From: an uncultured Aquimarina sp. | GTDB taxonomy: Bacteria > Bacteroidota > Bacteroidia > Flavobacteriales > Flavobacteriaceae | Length of the DNA: 64,000 bases | Assembly: GCA_947498455.1 (NCBI GenBank) | Contig: CANMKK010000019.1 | Coordinates: forward strand, 1-64,000 | Reading direction: 5' to 3' | Shown here: piece by piece, positions 57,540-64,000 of the stretch | Numbering within the stretch: the stretch's first letter is position 1 | Layout of the letters: the number at the start of each line of letters is the position of its first letter | Translations under genes and position numbers: made by a program | The notes under the pieces: model-generated | The model's input: the letters and a program-made list of their open reading frames with translations, nothing else | The model's database searches: none | Told to the model about the DNA's origin: nothing

Positions 57540-58706
57540 CTACCTGTCGTAATAATCATCTCCAAAGTTAAACGAAAGACCAAAGCGAAGTGTACCTTCT
57601 AATGGGCTTCTTACCGCTGAAGTAGAGAATAAATATGATAAGTCTATATTTACTATCGTATATTTAAAACCTGCACCTAATGACACAAACTTACGAGCTC
57701 CTTTTTCTTCACTTTCATTAAAATATCCTCCTCTAAACGAGAATACATCTTTATACACATACTCTGCTCCTAATGACCAGGTAAACTCTTTTAATTCTTC
57801 GCTAAATCCATCTGGCGCATCTCCCCAAGAAGAAAAAATAGCACCAAAAGAACTAATATCTTCGTAATCCTGAATTGCCGTATTTTGTTCCTCTTGTGTT
57901 ATCTCTCCATCTCCATTAGTGTCTGGATCTAAAGGAGTAGGAACTAGCAGCTTTGCAAACTCTAAACTAGGCGTAATTCTATTATACTCGTCTAACAAGA
58001 AATCAAAACCAGCTCCTAACCTAAAAGTGGTAGGAATAAAATTCTCTTGCCCTGCATCATCGTACTTTAGCTTAGGTCCTATATTAGAAATGTTCAATCC
58101 AGCTCTCCATCTTCCATTAAACGAATTATAAGCTGTCTCTTCACTTTGGTAATATGCAGAAACATCAACCCCAAAACTAGAAGCCGCCTCTGCTTCAGAA
58201 ACTGCATCAAGTTTTAAATCTGATCTCAAATAACGTCCAGCAATACCCATTGAGAAATTAGGACTTAATTGTAATGCATATGATACATCTATAGTAAGTT
58301 CATTAGGTTTCTGAATCAACCCTAAATCATTAGCATCTGTTCTAAACTCAATCTCTCCAAGACTAAAATACTTAAAACTTGCAGCTACTGCACTTCTTTC
58401 ATTAAACCTATTATAATACGTAAGATTCCCCAAACCTATATCGTTTACTAAACTACTTAGATAAGGCGTATAATTAACACCTACCCCTTGCTGCTTGCTC
58501 ACAAAAGCATATTTTGCTGGATTCCATTGTTGTGAAAATGCATCTGGCGCAGTAGATACCCCTTGATCCCCTAAACCAGCAGCTCTGGCATCCGCAGCAA
58601 TTAATAAAAATGGAACTGCTGTAGTAATTGCTCTATTTTGCTGGGCCTGTATTTTAATGTTTGACAATGTAAAAAAGACAAACCCAAAGATTATGATTTT
58701 TCTCAT
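57540..58706 (-). CDS. porV: T9SS outer-membrane protein PorV (LptO), 388 aa
   Basis: Signal peptide (FGFVFFTLSNIKIQAQ) then the PorV/FadL-like beta-barrel, with the family-typical PFLLIAADARAAGLGDQGV, the SQQWNPAKYAFV segment and a C-terminal barrel ending SFNFGDDYYDR. PorV shuttles T9SS cargo to the PorU signal peptidase at the outer membrane. The ATG at 58706 is preferred; the in-frame TTG at 58727 would add seven unneeded residues. It follows porU by 40 bases. A full T9SS is implied to exist in the cell. Confidence 0.95.
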   Translation of the reverse strand: MRKIIIFGFVFFTLSNIKIQAQQNRAITTAVPFLLIAADARAAGLGDQGVSTAPDAFSQQWNPAKYAFVSKQQGVGVNYTPYLSSLVNDIGLGNLTYYNRFNERSAVAASFKYFSLGEIEFRTDANDLGLIQKPNELTIDVSYALQLSPNFSMGIAGRYLRSDLKLDAVSEAEAASSFGVDVSAYYQSEETAYNSFNGRWRAGLNISNIGPKLKYDDAGQENFIPTTFRLGAGFDFLLDEYNRITPSLEFAKLLVPTPLDPDTNGDGEITQEEQNTAIQDYEDISSFGAIFSSWGDAPDGFSEELKEFTWSLGAEYVYKDVFSFRGGYFNESEEKGARKFVSLGAGFKYTIVNIDLSYLFSTSAVRSPLEGTLRFGLSFNFGDDYYDR

Positions 58707-58746
58707 GTTGAAAATTAATTTTGACAAATATATAGTTATTTAGTGA

Positions 58747-61700
58747 TTATAATATAACGAGTTTTTCAATTTTATCTACTCGCTGATTTGTTAACGTTGA
58801 TTTTACCGAAATCTTATATACGTACACCCCTTTTCCTAGTTTATCACCAAAATCATCTCTTCCATTCCACTGGATATCCTCTCTATAACTAGTCTTTCCG
58901 GACAGTGATTGATTCTTTGTCCAAACTACTTTTCCTGACACTGTAAACACCTGAACTTGCACTTCTAACAAATCGCTAACAGCACTAGAATGCTCAAACC
59001 AAAATTCTGTTTGATTCACAAACGGATTAGGATAATTTAAAACATTCTTTAACGTAAATCCTGAATCCTCTGCCACTACAAACTGAATCTCCTGTGTCGA
59101 TGAGTTATTATACACATCCCACCCTTTAAACGCAAGCGTATGCAATCCCGGTTCTAAATCCCTAAACTTAAAATTAACCACTCCTTTAGTAAAATCATCT
59201 ACCTCGGTCTCATAAAAATCATTCATTATAAAAGGGTTAGACTCATCTCCATCTAATATTCCAGAAATGTCATGACCTATCCCACTTGCCGTATTGATAC
59301 CATTTTCATCCTGAAGTTTCGCAATAAGTATCGGAGAATCATTTGTCACTCCTCCCGAAATAAAATTTTCATCATTCATGAACAGTTGTATTTGAGGCCC
59401 TACATTATCTTCTGGGGCGTTTTCATTCAATCCCCCTATAATAATTGATTGATCAACACCTGCTTGATTCTCCAAAACCCCTGTTCTAGCAGCATAAAAA
59501 CTTATCCTTCCATTACCTTCTGGAATACTAATATCTTTCGGAACAATAAACTCGAAATCAAAAAGACCATTAGTTACCGAAGCTTTACCTCTAAACACAA
59601 TCTCTCCTAGGGTTTTAAAATTTAATTTAATAAGTTCTCCCGCACTATTTCTCGTTCCATCATTTGCTAATGTCTCTCTATCAATCTCTTTATCATATAT
59701 TGTGGTTTCCAGAATACCATTATAATCTGATAACAACACCCCTGATTCATTCACTACTTCACCAGAAATCTTAACCCTGCTCAATGCTTGCAATACATCG
59801 ACTCCCTGAGTGACAGGTACATCATTGATCGCTGTCAATCGCACATTAGGCTTAGGTATAGCCATTTTCATTGCTGGATCACCAAAAAAGAAAACCACTC
59901 TCCTATTAGAATTATTGACAAATGAATTTTTCATTTGTCTAACCGCCTCTGCCACTGACAAATATTCTGAACCTTCTGGAAATAAGATCTCAAATAACCT
60001 ATCGTTTACAGAAATCCCAAACGTTACAATCACATCTCTTGTTGTACTTATTAACCCAACAGTACCTCCTTCTGCATTCCAGTATGTAAGCTCCCCTGCA
60101 GTTTCCCTACAGGGATTATCAAATTTGGTAAATTCGCAAGTAACTGTAATAAATATTGGATACTTATTGGTATTCCTTAGTTCGGTTGCAGTGGATTTCG
60201 TATACACAAACTCCGTCGACAGTCCATCTTCTCCTCCGTGTCCAAAATAATCAATTGCAACAGCCCCTTTTTCTATTTCATTTGATATTGCTTCATTTAC
60301 TTTAGGATATCGATTTCCAGATGAAGATGATTCTTGCTGGAACGCATCAGAATATATTTTTGTAACATTCACAGACGGTTTCCTTTCATTAAGCTCCACA
60401 CTTAACTCATCAAGATTTCTCTGAATTGTTTCCTCCCAATCCCTGTCTACATCATCTGCAATCAACAAAACAGAATTACGCCAACGCCCAAAAGATTGTT
60501 CACTATCATAATTTATGATTTTAGAAACCATAGCATCAGCCAACTGAGGAGTATCTGCCAATATTCTACCCACAGCAATATCCAATTGATCTGCAGCTGT
60601 CATTAACCCTTCTTCCGGATCAATAGAGCCAAAAAAATCATCTGTTGCAAAAGAACTTACCAGCGAAAAACTATTTAAACTTTGAAAAGTAGGAACAATA
60701 TTAGTATTCGTACAGTTTTGTGATGCCAATCTATCTTTAAAATCAACAGAAGCATCCCCTAACAAACACAAATACTTAAGCCTATTAGATGTATCTGAAG
60801 CATTCTCATATACATAACGAACTAAATTTCTAATAGCCGCAACATCTTGTTTACCACTGCTAAACTCATGATAAATCTGATCTAACGTGATCACTTTTAC
60901 ATTATAATCATTGATATTTCTATGATGCTCAGCCAATCGATTAGCAGCTGACAATAACGAATTATGGGTAATTAACAAGTAATCTACATCCCTAAACTGC
61001 CCTTGATTATCCAGAAATATAGTTCCTTTAATATTTTGATTATCTACACTTGCGGTCTCATCTATTTGTGGCACGAAATAATCTTCAGGAACAATGGCTA
61101 TATAATTCCTTAGCGCTCCTAAATTTGCTTTAAAACTTATAACTGAAGAAGCATTATTAGCAATAGAGGATATGCTCTCAGGATTTGTTACATCCCATAC
61201 TTGTGATATGGAGTTAGCATTGGATATATTATATTGTCCTATTCCAACTGTAGCAGGTCCTTCTTCATAATAGAATGCCATTTGCGAAGTTGATCCCATA
61301 AGTGCTCTTTTCGCTTTTACACTGATAAAATCCAGATAACCTATAGCAGATGGATTACCATTATTATTATAGGACAAACCCACTGTTATTTGATCAGAAC
61401 TTGAAGACACCTCTTGTGTAATATCTCTTGCCGAACCAAACGAAGTCCCTGTTGTTGCACTAAAGCTTAAAACTCCAACTTGATCTCCATTAAAAAGAAC
61501 ATTCATATTAGACACCGATCCAGAAACACCAGCTGCAAAAACCCTAAGCTCAATTGGCTCAGATGTAATTAAATTTGGAAAACTAAATTGATAGCTTCTG
61601 GTATTCTGAATATCAAATGAATCTCCAAACCATCTTCTTCCTACCTTTACTATACTGGTTTTATCTTCTTCAAAAAACTGATACTCTGTAAAGGAGTTGA

Positions 61701-62583
61701 TCTGTATGGTTGCAGCTTCAGATGGCTCTACATAATCGGAAACTCTTTTCCCATTTGTACCTCCAGCGGTAATGTAGTAATAAGATCGATCCGCATATAA
61801 GTTAATATTTGTTGTATTTTCTGCACTATACATCCCTTCTGTACCTTCTCCATAAAATAATATATAATCATTCCCAGAAAAATTTCCGTCTTCACCTCCA
61901 AATACCTGTATTGCATTCTCCCGTAAATCAAACTCTGTGTTTTCCTGATTCATCAGCGGCAGCATTTGCCCACCATTACCATATATTTTTATAGTAGCAG
62001 GATCAATAGATGAAACATCCATTCCTAAATCATTTAAAAATCCAGGAGTAATTCTAAAAACACCGGTTTTATCGACATAAAATCTAAACCAGTCGCCAGA
62101 AGCCAAAACAGAATTACTTATAGGCATTCTCTTCGACAAAGACTTATTTATTGCTTGTTGATAAACAACATCCAAAGAAATTACTTTTTTAAACCGACTT
62201 CCTTCCTTTATTATAGGAGAAAAGCTCACGAAACCAGTTCTTTTACCCCTTGCACTAGCAGACTTAACAGAGTACTTAATTTTTTCAGGAATAAGATTTA
62301 CATCAAGATCTTTTAATTCAGATCTAGAAATATTTTTATAAACAATATTTTCAAGCCTTGCTGTATTAGAATTAATTTGTCCTGATTCATTCCAACTATG
62401 CACATATTGGATTCCTTGGTCATCTAAAAACTCGAAATTCTTTTCATCAAAGCCCGGAATTGTATATGAAGTAGTAGATGTGCTTACTATTACATCTTTC
62501 CAATCAATTGTAACATTTATTCGTTGTTGTGCAAAAATTGTAGCCGAAAACAACAGCACATATATAATCGTAATTTTCTTCAT
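58747..62583 (-). CDS. porU: T9SS C-terminal signal peptidase PorU, ~1278 aa
   Basis: Gingipain-like (C25) peptidase of T9SS that removes the C-terminal signal of cargo and attaches it to the surface. The signal peptide is MKKITIIYVLLFSATIFAQ. The catalytic region holds IDYFGHGGEDGLS (His near residue 780) and FITVTCEFTKFD (Cys near 815), preceded by LLLIADDVD-type segments. The last ~90 residues, from LNYPNPFVNQTEFWFEH to YVYKISVKS, form a type A T9SS sorting domain, as in known PorU. The frame opens at GTG 62607, but ATG 62583/62586 fits the signal peptide better. Divergent from gldJ across 214 bases. Confidence 0.95.
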   Translation of the reverse strand: MKKITIIYVLLFSATIFAQQRINVTIDWKDVIVSTSTTSYTIPGFDEKNFEFLDDQGIQYVHSWNESGQINSNTARLENIVYKNISRSELKDLDVNLIPEKIKYSVKSASARGKRTGFVSFSPIIKEGSRFKKVISLDVVYQQAINKSLSKRMPISNSVLASGDWFRFYVDKTGVFRITPGFLNDLGMDVSSIDPATIKIYGNGGQMLPLMNQENTEFDLRENAIQVFGGEDGNFSGNDYILFYGEGTEGMYSAENTTNINLYADRSYYYITAGGTNGKRVSDYVEPSEAATIQINSFTEYQFFEEDKTSIVKVGRRWFGDSFDIQNTRSYQFSFPNLITSEPIELRVFAAGVSGSVSNMNVLFNGDQVGVLSFSATTGTSFGSARDITQEVSSSSDQITVGLSYNNNGNPSAIGYLDFISVKAKRALMGSTSQMAFYYEEGPATVGIGQYNISNANSISQVWDVTNPESISSIANNASSVISFKANLGALRNYIAIVPEDYFVPQIDETASVDNQNIKGTIFLDNQGQFRDVDYLLITHNSLLSAANRLAEHHRNINDYNVKVITLDQIYHEFSSGKQDVAAIRNLVRYVYENASDTSNRLKYLCLLGDASVDFKDRLASQNCTNTNIVPTFQSLNSFSLVSSFATDDFFGSIDPEEGLMTAADQLDIAVGRILADTPQLADAMVSKIINYDSEQSFGRWRNSVLLIADDVDRDWEETIQRNLDELSVELNERKPSVNVTKIYSDAFQQESSSSGNRYPKVNEAISNEIEKGAVAIDYFGHGGEDGLSTEFVYTKSTATELRNTNKYPIFITVTCEFTKFDNPCRETAGELTYWNAEGGTVGLISTTRDVIVTFGISVNDRLFEILFPEGSEYLSVAEAVRQMKNSFVNNSNRRVVFFFGDPAMKMAIPKPNVRLTAINDVPVTQGVDVLQALSRVKISGEVVNESGVLLSDYNGILETTIYDKEIDRETLANDGTRNSAGELIKLNFKTLGEIVFRGKASVTNGLFDFEFIVPKDISIPEGNGRISFYAARTGVLENQAGVDQSIIIGGLNENAPEDNVGPQIQLFMNDENFISGGVTNDSPILIAKLQDENGINTASGIGHDISGILDGDESNPFIMNDFYETEVDDFTKGVVNFKFRDLEPGLHTLAFKGWDVYNNSSTQEIQFVVAEDSGFTLKNVLNYPNPFVNQTEFWFEHSSAVSDLLEVQVQVFTVSGKVVWTKNQSLSGKTSYREDIQWNGRDDFGDKLGKGVYVYKISVKSTLTNQRVDKIEKLVIL

Positions 62584-62799
62584 CATAGCGTATAACGAGT
62601 TTAGCACACATTTAGTGTTTCAGAAATCTCGGTTTTTCTTCAAAAATAATAATAAACGCAAAAATATTGCGTTAAACCAAAGTCACTAGTAAAAACATAT
62701 TTTTTTTGCTATTTAATATTATTTTAAAAATATTAGGGTAAATTTAACGTTAATTATTATATTGCAAGCCCTAATTTCTACTTTAACGAACTTAAAATT

Positions 62800-64000
62800 A
62801 TGAGAAACGCGTTAGTTTTGAAGTCGCTAATGGTACTTACCATTAGTAGCCTATTACTTAGCTGTAACAAGACAGATTACGGCAACAGCTCAAGAGCCAC
62901 AGGCTGGAAATACAACTCCAAAGATGGTGGTTTTCAGGTAAATACAAACTACAAAGAACAAGAAACTGGTCCAGGTTTAGCCTTCGTTGAAGGAGGTACT
63001 TTTACCATGGGACGTGTACAAGATGATGTAATGCATGATTGGAACAACACGCCTACCCAACAACATGTCCAATCCTTTTACATGGATGAAACAGAGGTTA
63101 CTAATATAATGTACCTGGAATATCTTGATTGGCTAAAAGGCGTTTATCCTCCTATGGAAGCCAAATACAAAAATATTTATCACGGAGCACTACCTGATAC
63201 ATTGGTATGGAGAAATCGTTTAGGTTTTAACGAAATGATGTCCAATAATTACCTACGTCACCCTGCATATGCAAATTATCCTGTAGTAGGAGTTAATTGG
63301 ATCCAGGCTGTAGAATTTAGTAAATGGAGAACCGACCGTGTAAACGAAAGAATTCTTGAAGAAGAAAGATTCATTAGAGAAAATGCTCCTTTCGAAGATG
63401 TTTCTGCAGAAAGCACATTCAACACCGAAACGTATTTAAACGCTCCAACCCAAACTTATGGCGGAAATGATGAAGCTACAAGAGGAGGAAGATTATCAGA
63501 AAGATACGAAAAAGATAATGACTCTACTGGTCTATATATCCAACGTAAAGACGGGTTGCTTTTACCACAATACAGACTTCCTACCGAAGCGGAATGGGAA
63601 TATGCAGCCTTAGGACTTGTAGAAATCAGAAGTTACAACATCTATAGAGGTAGAAAAAAATACCCTTGGGATGGTCAATACACCCGTTCAGGAAAAAGAA
63701 GAACACGTGGTGATCAATTAGCTAATTTCAAACAAGGAGATGGTGATTATGGTGGAATTGCAGGATGGAGTGACGACGGTGCTGATATTACAGCCCCTGT
63801 AGCATCATATGAACCTAATGGATATGGTCTTTATGACATGGCAGGTAATGTAGCAGAGTGGGTTGCCGATGTATACAGACCAATAGTTGATGACGAATAC
63901 AATGATTTTAACTATTACAGAGGTAATGTATACACTAAAAATGCAATTAATCCTGACGGAACTGTTAAAATAGCAACTACAGATTCTATCATCTATGACA
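62800..64000 (+). CDS. gldJ: Gliding motility lipoprotein GldJ, 5' part (400 codons)
   Basis: Cut by the window edge. The lipoprotein signal LMVLTISSLLLSC is followed by an FGE-sulfatase/C-type-lectin-like fold: GLAFVEGGTFTMGR, FYMDETEVTN, YPVVGVNWIQAVEFSKWRT, LLPQYRLPTEAEWEYAALG, YPWDGQYTRSG and GLYDMAGNVAEWV. In gliding flavobacteria GldJ is needed for motility and T9SS stability and sits divergent to porU-porV, as here. The first 400 codons are open with no lesion. Confidence 0.95.
   Translation, partial: MRNALVLKSLMVLTISSLLLSCNKTDYGNSSRATGWKYNSKDGGFQVNTNYKEQETGPGLAFVEGGTFTMGRVQDDVMHDWNNTPTQQHVQSFYMDETEVTNIMYLEYLDWLKGVYPPMEAKYKNIYHGALPDTLVWRNRLGFNEMMSNNYLRHPAYANYPVVGVNWIQAVEFSKWRTDRVNERILEEERFIRENAPFEDVSAESTFNTETYLNAPTQTYGGNDEATRGGRLSERYEKDNDSTGLYIQRKDGLLLPQYRLPTEAEWEYAALGLVEIRSYNIYRGRKKYPWDGQYTRSGKRRTRGDQLANFKQGDGDYGGIAGWSDDGADITAPVASYEPNGYGLYDMAGNVAEWVADVYRPIVDDEYNDFNYYRGNVYTKNAINPDGTVKIATTDSIIYD

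Noticed and set aside
62641..62666. porU promoter with CAAAAATA boxes (TAnnTTTG on the minus strand)
   Set aside because: Two box matches exist, but no TTG lies at the expected distance in this AT-rich DNA, so chance cannot be excluded.

Overview
The window looks like chromosome of a gliding, AT-rich marine flavobacterium (Bacteroidota, Flavobacteriaceae; the style resembles Aquimarina and relatives, but I cannot fix the genus from sequence alone). Grounds: a porV-cdd-pdhA-pdhC / porU / gldJ neighbourhood typical of type IX secretion (T9SS) and gliding bacteria, a PafA-type alkaline phosphatase, MlaE/MlaF transport genes without a linked MlaD, lipoproteins with Bacteroidota-style signal peptides, and frequent TTG/GTG starts with weak ribosome binding sites.

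Region 1 (1-1206): three tandem ~181-bp units plus a decayed fourth, each intact unit with a terminator-like hairpin, then three ~33-bp direct repeats in front of a small XRE regulator. Region 2 (1207-28646, all minus strand): a ~27-kb array read as Skp-like protein, lipoprotein, 2088-aa SpvB-like protein, 2952-aa LRR/Ig protein, LolA-like protein, 3371-aa RHS/YD-repeat protein with a separate C-terminal toxin-like module, and an 87-aa three-helix membrane protein placed where an immunity protein is expected. Spacing is tight (overlaps or 8-41 bp), so this is probably one operon for a very large polymorphic toxin and its secretion/assembly partners. It is the most striking system in the window.

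Region 3 (28647-37896): a DnaQ/GIY-YIG fusion nuclease, then a compact three-gene minus-strand operon: membrane-inserted amidohydrolase, ATPase with its own HNH domain, and a second HNH protein. The last two resemble Septu PtuA/PtuB and suggest an unusual anti-phage module. A 1.3-kb structured non-coding stretch upstream holds several inverted repeats and one copy of a MITE-like element that recurs twice more in the window. A repressor-like HTH gene follows.

Region 4 (38008-45409): small HTH-like protein, group III truncated haemoglobin, methyltransferase, glycosyltransferase, a TlpA-like lipoprotein followed by a 49-aa RiPP/lanthipeptide-like precursor with its own UUCG-loop terminator, PafA phosphatase, and MlaE/MlaF. 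Region 5 (45608-53542): DUF389 protein, mannose-1-phosphate guanylyltransferase and SprT-like protease in one operon; a DUF4349 lipoprotein divergent from a small membrane/lipoprotein cluster whose first gene seems to lack a standard start codon; then an SDR and an M28 peptidase.

Region 6 (53981-64000): pyruvate dehydrogenase E2 and E1-alpha, cytidine deaminase, porV, porU and, divergently, the first 400 codons of gldJ, cut by the window edge. PorU and PorV are T9SS outer-membrane components and GldJ is a gliding/T9SS lipoprotein, so the cell has the T9SS that could in principle export the giant proteins of region 2, although none of those carries a recognisable T9SS C-terminal sorting domain. 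No rRNA, tRNA, CRISPR array or transposase gene was seen.
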